Positions 1 to 11,653 are shown, counted from the stretch's first letter. The stretch is DNA of 64,000 bases from Plasmopara viticola (GCA_001695595.3 MBPM02000087.1:186001-250000), one strand, 5' to 3'. A program made the numbers and translations. The notes: generated by a model not told the origin, from the letters alone.

Positions 1-820
1 CAATGCTTTCATGATTCCATCCGCGTCGTTGGCAAGAATGAGGGCGGTATACCGCTCCGTCTCGGCTTGGAATTTCGCTTCGGCAATGAATTTCCCAAAG
101 TGAATGCGCTTGCTCAGTGCCTGCAAGACGGCAATGTCCGCCGTGGCCGTCGATCCAAACTACATTGTCAAGAGAGCCAATAGTATTGTGGCCATGATTG
201 CCAATGATAAGAAGTTGGAAGTATTCGTTACCGCAGTATCGTCGGTAGCGAGAAGTGTCAATCCCGGGAGGATCTTTTCTTGGTACACGCTCATGATGTG
301 GTGGTTGATGTTGATGCGGTTTGGATGGAGGACGCGCGGGTAGTCGAGAAGCGGTAGAATGGGCTCTGGCAACAGGTGTGGAAAGAAGGCGTTTTCATCC
401 GGTGACGTGTACCGACGCGTCAACGCGTGTAGCTTTTCAGTCTCGAGCAGCATAAAGTCCAAGAGACTGCCACTGAACGTCGTGTACTTGCCTTTCAAGC
501 CTCCAAACGCCGCACTTTGACTGCATCATCCCTTGGTTTAATTGCCACTCTCTTGAATAATGTCACATTGGATAAAGTGTACCTACCTGTCTTTCATGCT
601 CACGTAGACCTCCACGTTGCGTGGGAATTGAGCGCGCTCAATCAATGCAAAGATAATCGTCTCTTCTTGACTGCAATTGAATGTCCACCATATCAAAGTT
701 TTGGCTTAAGAGAGAGAGAGAGAGAGTGAAAGGTTTGTACCGAATGAGGACATTGCGAAAATCGTCAAGCTTCACGGGCTTGCGGGGGTCTCCGAACACA
801 ACGTTATGGGAGCTCTGCAT
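1..820 (-). CDS. Chorismate mutase, eukaryotic AroQ type (5' part, 4 exons visible)
   Basis: The enzyme converts chorismate to prephenate, the first step towards phenylalanine and tyrosine. Exons join in phase: 741-820, 587-670, 232-520 and 1-159, all with GT-AG introns; the gene runs off the left edge. The pieces read in order as the family does: ETIIFALIERAQF near the start (compare the yeast ARO7 segment with the same IIF-x-IERSxF pattern), then FSGSLLDFML, SPDENAFFP, NYP-like LDYPRVL, and after the last intron STATADIAVLQALSKRIHFGKFIAEAKF, the most conserved block of the family. The ATG at 818-820 begins a short N-terminus with no obvious organelle leader. The C-terminal active-site and allosteric part is missing only because the window ends. 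Intron 1 contains a (GA)n run at about 713-727. Similarity over all four exons makes the call secure. Confidence 0.93.
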
Positions 821-1075
821 TTTGAAATTTACGAGTGGTGCCCATTGAACTACTGGTAATCGTACCGGTAGTGCAAGCTTCGTTCGTAAATTACATGACC
901 ATCTAGGTTTTTTTTATAATGCGGGCTAGACAAAATTTCAGAGGAAAACTTATCAATGTACGAAGGTTTTGACGCGTCGAGCGCGCTCTTCCAGTGATCT
1001 AATAGCGGCGTTGCTTCATCCTATCGCAGCGACTTGTTAGTGCAGACGACAATAATATTGCCCGAGGATGGCTGC

Positions 1076-2032
1076 CTACCTGAACTTCTTGGCGGGAAAC
1101 CCCGTGGGGTCCTGCCGCACCATCTCCGTGGTCTCATCCAACGTCTCTGGGATGGCAAGCCCACGTTCGACGCGCTTCTGTAACCAAATGTGAAGGGCAG
1201 AAAGCTGCTCGTAGTTCCGTAGCATGTTGTTAATTTCCTCTGGCGACTGCAAGCAAAATCCGAAAAACAACAGACTTAGATTTGCATCTTTACCCATGCA
1301 AAGTAAGCAACGCCTACATGGCCAGCCTTTTCAGAGATTTTCCGTTTAACTTTGCCATTGACTAGCCGAGGATTCTTTAGATACTCGGGCTGCACAAAAG
1401 CGTTCCATCTCGTCAGCATTAAAGCATCAAGCCATTTGAAATGATGTACCTCCATTGCCTCGAGGATCGTCATAAAGGTCTTCATTTGCTGCACAGCAGT
1501 CTAGAACAGCAACAGACCTCAGCACTGCATCTAGTTGGAGCTAATCAGGGTCAAGTTGCAGTACCATGGACGAGACGCCGGGAATCATGGATCGCCAACC
1601 GCTTGCACCACTTGCCTCGGCATTTTTCTACAACCCCACAAAGATGGACGATCAGAAGGAGCTGGTGTCACGAGTCATGAAAGGTATCTGACCTTTAAAT
1701 GGTCGTAGAAATCGTTGAGGTCGAACTTGGTCTGTTGCGAGAGATCAATCATCTGCTGCTTGTATGCCTCTCCTGCGGTAGTATCGTCAGTCTCCAGGCT
1801 ACCGCGTATACATTGCTATCTTAATGAAAAGAGTACCCTGTTTGTGCTGATTGCGCTCCTCGAGCTTGCCCGACACTGTGTTTTTGATATTGGACAACAC
1901 GCCCATAGAGCGCAATTGCATCGACAAGTGTGGATAAGCGACTGCATGCTGCGCGGCAGTGGATTGCACATTTGCGCGGCGGAGCTGTTGCAGCGCTAAG
2001 CGCATCACATTCGCTCGCAGTGCTTTCGCCAT
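1076..2032 (-). CDS. SRP54/Ffh M-domain-only protein with mitochondrial-like leader
   Basis: Six exons join in phase: 1837-2032, 1693-1772, 1565-1627, 1450-1500, 1318-1389 and 1076-1246, giving about 210 aa. Translation starts at the ATG at 2030-2032; the codon at 2074 is TTG. The first 45 residues are rich in R, A, L and Q and lack acidic residues, as in a mitochondrial presequence. The rest follows the M domain of bacterial Ffh: FDLNDFYDHL, then WRSMIPG (Ffh has a LL-x-MIPG block), QMKTFMTILEAM, NPRLVNGKVKRKI, EKAGHSPEEINNML and RNYEQL. This covers the helix-turn-helix that binds SRP RNA. There is no GTPase (NG) domain. The stop at 1076-1078 overlaps a possible donor (TTCAG/GTAGGC); if spliced, only about 8-10 basic residues would be added. 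Mitochondrial location and RNA binding are inferred. Confidence 0.8.
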
Positions 2033-3150
2033 CGGCGTCAGTGGTATTGCTACTTCAGGACTAATTTGACGCAATACCAGCCATTGCGGTACCTTTCATT
2101 TAGAAAATGTACTTCTTATAGAAAAAAATAGGCGCGCTTATAGTGATGTCGCAACTTGGAATATATCTGCTTTTGAAGGATACGTGTATTTACAGAATCT
2201 AGATGAGCTCAATGTCTTGATAGAGTCAATACTTATTGGCTAGAAACCCAAGATAACTATCCCGACAAGTTACGGTGTGAAAAATATTGATATCGTTGCC
2301 TATACCTCACTTTTCGACACGCTGGAGCGATGACCCGAAAGACCATTAAGGACGTCATAATGCATCGTGCTTTTTGTCCATTTGTGATCATATGTAAGAT
2401 ATGGCGTTAACTTGGTAGACGTGATAGGAAAAGGAGACACGGCTGAAGAAATGCCTGTGCTAATCACAATTTTATTTATACTATGGGTCGTCCGAAAGGA
2501 GCAATAGTGACAATGTTGTCAAATCGAACTGTGTTTGGCATCATTTCGGATGATGACGACCTGGAGCTGCTCTTTAGCAGGCTCGGATGATCGGCCTCTT
2601 CTCAATTGTCTTTGATATCCATTTAAGTTTCTATGCTGTGAGCGCGTGCATATTTGATATAGTGGCAGGAAGTGTGGACTAAGTTTCCAGTTCGTACTAC
2701 CGATACTTCCGGTTTATATGTCCGATATGGGTGGCTTTTAAAAAAATGATAACAGTGTTCATCCGCTTGCATTTATATGGTAGGCACTTTGCTGACAGGA
2801 ATAAGATGTGGGATACATATTATTGCCTTCTGCGTCATCGTTGAGCGGTACGAAGTGCTCAGGCTATAAAGTAATCCTATGATCGGAGCAAGCGCCGTTG
2901 GTTTAGTGGTAAAATATCTCGTTGCCAACGAGATGCCCCGAGTTCGATTAGTTCTACACACGAAAGGTCTGATGTGCTGGAACTTACGGATGCTTTCTCA
3001 TGGAGTCCAAAATCAATTCATGCTTACCGCGCCTACTGCTTAGTGAGCTATGCGAAAAGAGAACCTACAGGCAAGAATTTTTAAAAGGCAATTTGCAATA
3101 TAAGTGCATGAGGCCTTTTTTTAAGCGTCCGCTTTTATAACGATATACAT
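2033..3150. other. Intergenic, no gene recognised
   Basis: AT-rich sequence between the M-domain gene and the first GC-rich repeat. Apart from the truncated tRNA-Gly at 2892, I see no open frame that looks coding on either strand. Confidence 0.6.
2892..2962 (+). pseudogene. Truncated tRNA-Gly(GCC)-like sequence
   Basis: The D arm (GTTTAGTGGTAA), the anticodon stem-loop TCGTT-GCC-AACGA and the T-loop entry CCGAGTTCGATT are those of a eukaryotic tRNA-Gly with anticodon GCC. After the T loop the sequence continues AGTTCTACAC instead of closing the T stem and pairing with the 5' GCGCCGT of the acceptor stem. The A and B boxes of the internal Pol III promoter are largely present. It is a 3'-broken gene or a tRNA-derived retroposon head, not a functional tRNA. 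Confidence 0.7.
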
Positions 3151-3482
3151 TTTTCGGAAAAGGTTGGGGTGACGCCCTCCTTCCAAGCGCGGGGGCTAAA
3201 TGCTCGCGCGCTTCGGGCAGGTGCTCTCGGGCATCTGCAGGTCTCTAACGAGTCTCACCCTCGACGCGACGGTCTCCAGCACCAAGGCGGCACCTGGGCT
3301 CTTACCAAGTCAGAAGTACACAAAATAATGGAAGACCCTCACGGCCTCGGTGCTGGCTGCACTGCCCGCCGAACGAGACTCGACGTATGCGGACACCACT
3401 CTATGCCGTGGACTAGCCATAGAGCCTAGCACGTGCATAACTTGGCAACGCGATAACGTAATACAATACAATACAATACATA
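3151..3482 (+). repeat. GC-rich interspersed repeat, copy 1 (SINE-like)
   Basis: A 330-bp block that begins TTTTCGGAAAAGG and ends in a pentamer tail (AATAC)n. It is nearly identical to the block at 8338-8667 in the same orientation. The body is far richer in G and C than the flanks. Open frames inside it are not maintained between the two copies, so it is non-coding. Size, defined start and simple-sequence tail suggest a short non-autonomous retroelement; no clear tRNA-type A and B boxes were found. Confidence 0.75.
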
Positions 3483-6400
3483 AAAAAAATTGTTGCTGAA
3501 AAATGCGGCGATCCTAAGCTGATAAATACGGCGATCTTAGAATGCTCATGTATAAAGGGCACACGAATAAATAATGATCGATCACGGGACCATGGTCTGG
3601 TTGAAAATAACGATCATCGCACAAATCGTACACTGCAGATGCTTTTGTTTTGAACAAGCTAGGGCACATGATCTTTGCCTGTCTTGAAGAGGCCACCAAA
3701 ATAAACCTTCGACTCGTCCACAGGCTCTTAAATGGTTGCTGGAAGAAGCCGCACACAAGGGTAACGTCAATCACCACTAGGGATTAAAGGAACAATAAGT
3801 GTCTGCGATGATTACGAATTGATGCACATTTTAGAGCTTAGATTCTAAGGCCTTGACTGCTTTCAATAGCATTTCAGCAGCAAAAGTGTTGATTGTATGC
3901 ACAGGCGTACGGAGGTTTAGGCTTGCTGAGAAGCTTTGCTTGTCAGCAAACAGGTGGGATTGAATAGAACAAGTTGTTTGGTGAAGATTTCATTTTGCCA
4001 CGAATTGCAAAAACTATGCGACCTATCGAGCTCATTGCTATCTTGTCAGCCTGTCATCGCTTTCTGCAGCTGCAAATTTAGCTTTACGCTTGTCAGCTGT
4101 GTTTCGTTAGTGGCAGAAACGTGGACAAAACTTTGTGCACATTCGTCGAAGCCTTACCTCTGCACTTGTTGGTATCGAAGCAATGCCAGTAAGTGCGATG
4201 AACCAAACAGAGAACGGGTGCATCTGATTAGGTATGAAGACCTAAGCACTGGCAAATTTTTCAGTTTGCAAGAATTAAAAGCATCTTCGCTGGGCGTCAC
4301 GAAATTATGGGTTTTTCTGCAAGATTTTAAATGACTTATTTTTTACCCCATCCTGTTCCACCTTTTTATCGGTCAGAAAAGTTGTGATCCGAAAAAATAA
4401 CATCACTGCTGATCGCACGACGAAAGAGATAAAGAGGTGGTCCCGCGCATCGATCGCATCATTCCATTTCTAGGACTTCATCTGTCTGAAACGGTCAAGT
4501 ACCTGTAGGTAATCCCTCCGTTTTTCATTTGCTGCATCTATGATTGAAGCCTAAGCGTCCGCAATAAAGTGGAACACATGCCTACGCTCTTTTGTCGAGA
4601 CTTAAGATTTTAGTAGCAGAGCACTTAAATATAACAACTTATGCAATCTGTGACATTGATTTCAGGAAGCTTTTGCTGCAAAATCATACCTTTCCAGCGG
4701 TATCATTGTAAGTACAAGGTTTACACGAGGAACTTGAATTTTTTTAATCCGTGAGATCGACGAAAGATTTAAGAAAATGCTTTATCCTTGCGGTCGACGC
4801 AGCCAATGATGCGGAGTACGAAAACCCGTCCACTTCGCTGCCTGCAAAGCTTTCTGTAATATTGCGCCTACTATATGATCACTCATTTTTAGTGTTGTCA
4901 TTGTTGAAAGCCCTTAAACTTATGCTAGTCATTGAGTCAAATATTATCATCACTGAAGGAAGTCGATCGCACATTAGCTTGTGTGGCTAATATTTTGAGC
5001 AACAGGAGCTTTTAATTCTATGTAAAGGAAAAATTTATCTCTAATTCTATATACGCCTCCATGTCGTATAGCAACTTGCGTCCTATGTGCCGAATTTGTT
5101 GAATCAGATGTTGATTACGCTCCAAGAAGTAGCGCAAGAACTCACTGTCACTATCAAGTCTTTATCAAACCGTGCATGCACCGAAATTGGACACTACATA
5201 ATGCACACAATAAGAGTTTTCGTATCCTGGTAGCTTATTTTCATGAACTACAGCACTCGGTAATACATACGCTGAAAATAATAAAAAAAATATGTTAATC
5301 GAGGTTCGGAAGTGCCACATGCAAATGTAGCTGACTGCTTGTTGTACAGCAAAACTTGTTGGGGGCGCGTCTTTTATCGCTTATCGCTTTATAGATACGT
5401 GCTAGTTTGTGAAATTTATGCGCGAAGTCAATTGAATGACAATAGATTTCTACAGCCGCAAAAATCATGCTTACTTGTGTATACTAGCAAAGACCTTTTT
5501 GGATTTAAAAGTGCGTACCCGAGTTATAAAGCAAATTATAATTAATAAGACTATAAAATCTTAGGACCGTACAACACAGCTAAGCATTTTATCCGGAGGG
5601 CTATCTTGAAGTAGAAATGAGAGCTGAGCTGCTATTCAAATGTATTAAAGGTCGTCAATCTAGTCGTGGGGCTTAAGATGGCTTAATGCCTCAAAAGACA
5701 GTCTTGCATATTCACAACTTTTGCTGTGTTTCCGCTGCAGGCGCGTCAAGCGCAACTGCAAGTGCTTGAAATCTGAGCTCAATTAGGGGTGGGCCAAACA
5801 AAACTGGCATAGTATAGCAAGCTATTCCTAATAAATTTTGATTATTATGATCGATTGAGGATTATTGCAGATTAAGCATAAGTGCATGCTTGTGTCGTAC
5901 CTATTTTCATCCAAAAATTCGTTAAGGCTAAATTGAGTGGGGCAAAGAAAATTGGCATAGTATAGTGAGCTTTTTCCATTATATTATACCCATTTCCAAT
6001 AAACGAACAATTTTTTTGATAGCTATAATCAAGTAAGGACTATTGCCGGTTAAGGGCTTCGATTATACGTGTCATACCAAGTACCTAATCCAGAGAATCG
6101 CATGATCTACTATTGTACGACCCGTAGTGCACCATAATAGTTCTTAACAAAATTTCTGACCAAAATAACTAAGCCTTTTATTTTGTTCCCTCTATTGCAC
6201 GCATGATTTGATCTCAAATAATTTAGATACATGTCTTTAACGTATATAACCGCCATATGGTACAAGACTTTTGTCATATCATCTAGTATACGGCTTTGTT
6301 TGCTTGCTGATCGCCTGGTATATAGAGAGTGTTGATCTGTTGCTCTCATTATTTTTGGCGTACTTCTTACTGTACGAAAGCGGCGATAGAGAGCTCCAAT

Positions 6401-8337
6401 CATAAGCGCTGTATGACATAAATAATCGACTTATTACTGCGAAATGACTGTATAAACATCAACAACTTTTTCGCTTACAAGCACTATGTTCAATCGACTG
6501 CTCATCTGGCCCAACACTTTGTCGTTAAAATGCTTCGATAAACATCTCCTAAGCCACTTGGCCAACCAGTAGTAGACCTCCCGCGTGTTTACTTGCTAGG
6601 CTGCTATCTTAAACCTCTTGTTGGACTGCTTGCCGGACGCTTACCTATTTTCTTGTTACAAGGACTTAGCCACTTGCTTGCTCTGTACTTGACTGCTCAC
6701 TTGCCACTTGATTTGATCGACAAGTCATTACAAACCGGAGAGACTCAAACTGTGTGTACAGCAAGAAGGACTGATCACATCGAGCTATTGGGCGGTGAAG
6801 TCTTGCTTGCGGCTCATACATGTGCTATGATTGATGGTTTTGTGGCTTAGACCTCTAAAATCTTTTGAGCCCCTACTTCACCTGAAAAGGTACGAAAACT
6901 TAGAGGCAACAAATACTCTTTCCAGCTTGTGACACGCAAAAGGCAATGCGTGATGCAGTACATCGGTATACGCTCTAGTATAATGTACTAAATAGTAACT
7001 GAGTGACATTTTTGCATCGCGCACCGACTTTCGGTACGTTAATTGCTACCGTGTGAATGCAGATGCAGCTAAGCAAATTTGTGGCCACCTATAAGCCGGT
7101 GTCAGGGAGAAAAGCATGGCTCTTCTTAGATGCTTTGGGTGCATGCATACGGTAGCGATAGTCAGTCGCGGGTATTAGTATATGAACGGAAGGTATTTCA
7201 AAGGACGTCAAGCAAAGGTTTTGTTCATAAAATATTAGAAAGATCTTTTAGCTGCCAAATTTACTGTATATAACAAATAAAGAAAGCCTAGCTGATGCAG
7301 GTAGTCCTTTAACAAATTGAGTGAAAGGGTTAATTTGCAAGTATTTGCAATGCACTTAAAATTGTGCAAGAGTGCTTGACAAATCGATATCTGAATAAGT
7401 GGAAGTAGATATTCAGCCTTAAGATGCCAAAATAGGTGTATCTGCGCTAGAAGACGCAGTTTCTTGTATAAGTTTAACACCAAACCAGAATTTGATAAGT
7501 CCCACGCGTAATCATCATGACAATACTTTTTGTTACGAGCGCTTGCCATTGGTTTTGCTCTAGAGTCATACAAGCGATCATTAAGAGTGCCCCCTGGTAT
7601 GAAGGGTATTGACGTAGAGCTCAATGTGATGGTACGCGATAGATAACATACCGGAAGGAAGATCACAATAGCCTTCCGTGAACAAGTCTGTGGTCTAATA
7701 CATAGAATAGAATCTGCGGTTTTTATTACAATGAAAATTATATCGCACATGTGCTCTCCGTGCTTGTTTATGGAAGTAAGCGACGCCGAGGTTGCTATTG
7801 TCGGGATTCATATCATGTTGAATTTGATATCCATGATAGTGCAAGGATAATGAAGGATATGATGAGCGCTATGAAGACCATACCCAAGACAGATGACCTC
7901 ACCTCTGCCTAAGATTTTAAGCTCAACAGATGGTTTGAGTTATACCGGGCCAAATGCGGAAAGATTACCGGGTGGTTAATATATAAAAGGGTGTCGGAAG
8001 TCATTACGACTTCTATTGCAAGGTAGTAGCAGAAGCTAAACTCGACATATTCGGTCCTTGCCTTGGCAACGAAGAAGGTTTCAAAAAGACAGATAGGCCT
8101 TCTGCGCTCTGTTTTTTTTATTTGACTTCTCGCGCTAATATTTATTTGCCATTACGTCAATAATTAGATCACATCGGTAGACGTGTTTGTTTGGCATTTG
8201 ATAAGCTATAGATTCATGGTTAGGTTACCACAAGAAAGGACCAACCACCTTAGCTGCTTATATCAATGTACAATACGGAGCCGAGTTACGAGAAAAATGA
8301 TTACCACAGAATTTTTTTTCCGACGCACGATAAAACC
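3483..8337. other. Gene-poor AT-rich stretch
   Basis: Nearly 5 kb with no recognisable gene, tRNA or terminal repeat. Open frames of up to 171 codons occur (minus, 7235-7750) but show no family signature. At about 6540-6720 there are loose, imperfect repeats of ACTTGCT/GACTGCT motifs. Probably decayed repeat DNA. Confidence 0.55.
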
Positions 8338-8667
8338 TTTTCGGAAAAGGTTGGGGTGACGCCCTCCTTCCAAGCGCGGGGGCTAAATGCTCGCGCGCTT
8401 CGGGCAGGTGCTCTCGGGCATCTGCAGGTCTCTAACGAGTCTCACCCTCGACGCGACGGTCTCCAGCACCAGGGCGCCACCTGGGCTCTTACCAAGTCAG
8501 AAGTACACAAAATAATGGAAGACCCTCACGGCCTCGGTGCTGGCTGCACTGCCCGTCGAACGAGACCCGACGTATGCGGACACCACTCTATGCCGTGGAC
8601 TAGCCAGACTGAGCCTAGCACGTGCATAACTTGGCAACGCGATAACATAATACATTACATTACATAA
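8338..8667 (+). repeat. GC-rich interspersed repeat, copy 2 (SINE-like)
   Basis: Second copy of the block at 3151-3482, same orientation, about 5.2 kb away, with only scattered substitutions and one small indel (near 8607). The tail differs in detail: ATTAC pentamers here, AATAC in copy 1. A short ATAAAA occurs just before the element and just after the tail and may be a target-site duplication. Confidence 0.75.
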
Positions 8668-9640
8668 AATGGGATTAAATGCCACATTTAAGCACTCTAA
8701 AATTCCCCGTCAAATTTAGAGCACACGCAGCAATTATTGCGGCCAATGAATGATCTTCCAAAATTGTACGCAATAGCCAAGCGTGAAAGATTTTTTGCGC
8801 ACCAGCGTACAAAATGTACTTCCTAGATGATTAAAGGGGTCCACAACACTTTACTAAAGTATCCATTATCCTATCGTGTCTGGCAAACATAATCTGTAGT
8901 TCCACAAAGGAAGAGGGCAACTTGCTGAGTTTATATGTTGAGGTCCACAAGAAATAAGGGCTGTCGATGATCGTTTAATGGGTTTGAAGATGCTTTCCGC
9001 GTTCCCACTATTGTGCCAGATACATTTAGCGATAATAAAATAGTTTTTGTGGTCTAAATAGAGGCTAAAGAATGTGGTGTGAGGAAAACACACAATATTG
9101 CTGCTTAAACGTGAGGAATGTGGTGTTAGTTACTATTTCCAGACAATATTGCTGCTTAAAGGTTGACACACGTGAATACTTAATGCAAGACGAAAAACCC
9201 TTAGTGGCACGAGCGTCGGAAGGGATGGAGCTTTGAAAAAGCAATAATTGCACACTAAACCTATCTATGCCTTCGCAATAATAAAAAAAAATGTCTGTAG
9301 GCGCAAGAGGCAACGCAAGGCACAGAGTGTCGGGCCAAACAGCCGCCACTCTTTCGGCCGAGGGGGTAGAGGCGTAGTGCTCATCTCTTCTCATGTTTTC
9401 GTTAAGCTACGACCCCCACCATCTGTGTCCTTTTCGTCACCTCGAACCATTTTGTTGTGTACTCCCTTCCGACCAAGCATCACCCGCGACGACTCACGTC
9501 GTACAACATCACCGACACAAATAGTAGGAGCCGCAGCTCACCCGAACTCCTTCTCTACTTCCCTGCATGAGCCAAGGAAGCCCACCGAATCGTGCATGGC
9601 CAAACCCACGACTCGGCCCGACGCCAGACAGCCACCCATT
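8668..9640. other. Intergenic and probable PABP 3' flank
   Basis: No gene recognised. Two copies of an ACAATATTGCTGCTTAAA motif lie at about 9092 and 9143. The part nearest 9640 is GC-richer and probably holds the 3' UTR of the poly(A)-binding protein gene. Confidence 0.5.
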
Positions 9641-11557
9641 CTAGCCCTGGTGGGCTTCCAGAACGGACATGGCTTCTTGAATCTTGGCTTCCAGCGCCTC
9701 TGGACTCTCCAGCAGGTGCAGGAGCTCTCCATTGTCCATTTCCAGCAGCATCCCCGTGATTTTACCCGCCAACTCAGGCTGCTGGCGGTGAATTAAGGGG
9801 TACAGACGCTCGCCAATCATATTCTTTTGAATCTCGGGCGAAGCAGCAGCTAGCGCCGCCGAGGTTAGTGGCTCCGGGCCCGCGTTTTGGACAGGAGCAG
9901 CAGGGGGCATCACACCCTGCGGCGGGACATCACGCGTCTGGTGATTGCGGGCATTCGCCGTGTACTTGAAGTTGCGGCGATTGGGCGGAGCTCCTTGCGG
10001 TCCTTGTGGGCCGGGCCCCTGGCGGCCACGACGTGGCTGACCACGCTGCTGTTGCATTGGCATACCATAGCCAGGCATGGGGTAGCCACCCGGCGCGGGC
10101 GCACCCGGCACACGAGCGCCGTACGGGATGGGACCGCGCTGGACGCCACGAGGCATCATTTGTTGTGGGTACATAAAGCCTTGGCGGGCTTGAGGTGGCA
10201 GCTGACCAGGTTGACCGTAAAACATTGGGGCAGCTCCGTACATGGGCGGCTGGCCCATGGGCATGCCACGACCAACCACCATGCCCGCGCGCTGCTGGGC
10301 ATGCTGCGCCTCTAGCTGGGCGCGCCGCACTTCTTTCCGCTGCGCAAGCGCGACGTACACGGGCTTGCCCGAGACCAGTTTGCCATTCATCTCGGCCACC
10401 GCCTTGTTGGCCTCGTCAGGGGTTGAAAAACAGACAAACCCAAATCCCCGCGAGTTGCCATTCGGGTCCCGCATGACACGGGACGACGTGATCGTGCCAC
10501 ATTCTGCAAACGCCTCTCGCAGCTCGTCGTCCGTTAATTGATCGTCTAGATTCTTGACGTACAGGTTCACACCTTGGTATTTGTTAATGCGCTCCATCTT
10601 GAGCTGTTCAAACTTGTTGCGAAGCTCTCGTTCTCGCTCCGAGCGCTTTTGCGCCTTCCCCACGTACAGCTCGGTCTCGACTCCCTCTCCGGCAGGATAC
10701 GCCTTGCCGTTCAGCGCTTCGACTGACCGGTGGGCCGAGTCCGAGTCTTCATAATTCACAAACCCAAAGCCACGATTGTGGTCCGGGTTCGTATTGTCCT
10801 TCATCACCACCGCACTCAGCACTTTGCCAAATGGCTCAAACTCCTTCATCAAGTCCGCATCCGTCCAATGCGTAGGCAGATTCTTTACGTAGCAGTTGGT
10901 CCAATCGTCGGCATCGGGACGGTCCTGGCGCTTTTGAAAGTGGCCCACAAACACCTCGGTGCCAGCAATGAGCATGCCATTAATCTTCGTAATGGCTTCC
11001 GTCGCGGCCTCTGCAGTCTCGTAATGCACATACCCGTACCCCTTGCTATTGCCCGTCGTGTGATCAATCGCGACCTTGCAACTGAGAATGTTGCCGAAAA
11101 GCGAAAACGTATCGTACAGGGCCTTGTTATCAATCGACGTGTCCAGGTTCTTGACAAAGATGTTCCCGACGCCCGACTTGCGCAGCGATGGATCACGCTG
11201 CGACCACATGATACGACACGGGACGCCCTTGATGCTCGTAAAGTTCATCGTGTCGAGCGCACGTTCGGCATCGGCCACGTTGTGAAAGTTCACGTACGCG
11301 TAGCCCAGCGAGCGACGGGTGACGGCGTCGCGGCACACGCGGATACTGGCCACTGGACCCACGGCATTAAAGATCTCAAAGAGCAGCGCTTCCGTCACAT
11401 CGGGGTGGATGTCGCCGACGTACAGCGACGCCGTGTGGAACGGCTGCGCCGCGCCCGTGGCCGACGAGGTCGAAGCTGAGGTCGCGGTCGCGGCCGGTGT
11501 GGCGCTGACGGAAGCAGGAGCGGGGCTGTTGGTCGGGGACGATGCGGAGTTGGCCAT
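9641..11557 (-). CDS. Cytoplasmic poly(A)-binding protein, 4 RRMs plus MLLE
   Basis: Binds the mRNA poly(A) tail and links it to eIF4G and to turnover factors. The single-exon frame encodes 638 aa from the ATG at 11555-11557; an upstream in-frame extension begins at TTG, so it is not used. RRM1 lies at about residues 43-121 (LYVGDI, YAYVNF), RRM2 at 131-208 (IFVKNL, KGYGYVHY), RRM3 at 221-304 (CYVKNL, RGFGFVNY) and RRM4 at 330-405 (LYVKNL, RGFGFVCF). A Pro/Gly/Gln/Met/Arg linker with RRGRQG motifs follows, then the C-terminal MLLE domain at about 560-636 (IGERLYPLI, KITGMLLEMDN). Length and domain order match PABPC proteins. It is divergently transcribed from the RCC1-repeat gene. An A-rich tract in its leader (separate entry) suggests self-regulation. 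Confidence 0.97.
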   Translation of the reverse strand: MANSASSPTNSPAPASVSATPAATATSASTSSATGAAQPFHTASLYVGDIHPDVTEALLFEIFNAVGPVASIRVCRDAVTRRSLGYAYVNFHNVADAERALDTMNFTSIKGVPCRIMWSQRDPSLRKSGVGNIFVKNLDTSIDNKALYDTFSLFGNILSCKVAIDHTTGNSKGYGYVHYETAEAATEAITKINGMLIAGTEVFVGHFQKRQDRPDADDWTNCYVKNLPTHWTDADLMKEFEPFGKVLSAVVMKDNTNPDHNRGFGFVNYEDSDSAHRSVEALNGKAYPAGEGVETELYVGKAQKRSERERELRNKFEQLKMERINKYQGVNLYVKNLDDQLTDDELREAFAECGTITSSRVMRDPNGNSRGFGFVCFSTPDEANKAVAEMNGKLVSGKPVYVALAQRKEVRRAQLEAQHAQQRAGMVVGRGMPMGQPPMYGAAPMFYGQPGQLPPQARQGFMYPQQMMPRGVQRGPIPYGARVPGAPAPGGYPMPGYGMPMQQQRGQPRRGRQGPGPQGPQGAPPNRRNFKYTANARNHQTRDVPPQGVMPPAAPVQNAGPEPLTSAALAAASPEIQKNMIGERLYPLIHRQQPELAGKITGMLLEMDNGELLHLLESPEALEAKIQEAMSVLEAHQG

Positions 11558-11653
11558 GGCTGCAGCGAAAAAGCGAAACAAGAGGCAGAGTCAGCGAAAG
11601 TGCGCCACCTCGAGCAGAATCGAGTCGACAGACCTGATGGTAGAAGCAGAAAA

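Noticed and set aside
3169..3429. 86-codon frame inside repeat copy 1 (and its match in copy 2)
   Set aside because: The repeat is a non-coding interspersed element; the frame differs in length and end between copies.
3936..4334. 132-codon plus-strand frame in the left desert
   Set aside because: Cys/Ser/Leu-rich with no domain or conserved block; could be chance in 5 kb of non-coding DNA.
7235..7750. 171-codon minus-strand frame in the left desert
   Set aside because: AT-driven composition, no motif, no splice partners; a weak resemblance to retroelement coding was not supported by any catalytic signature.
9248..9796. 182-codon plus-strand frame at the PABP 3' end
   Set aside because: Overlaps the conserved MLLE domain on the other strand and is low-complexity with no motif.
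10730..11479. 249-codon plus-strand frame opposite the PABP gene
   Set aside because: Antisense shadow of a GC-rich coding sequence; no domain, no start context, fully overlapped by PABP RRMs.
11558..11581. 8-residue extension of PABP
   Set aside because: Its first codon is TTG; the ATG at 11557 is the natural start.
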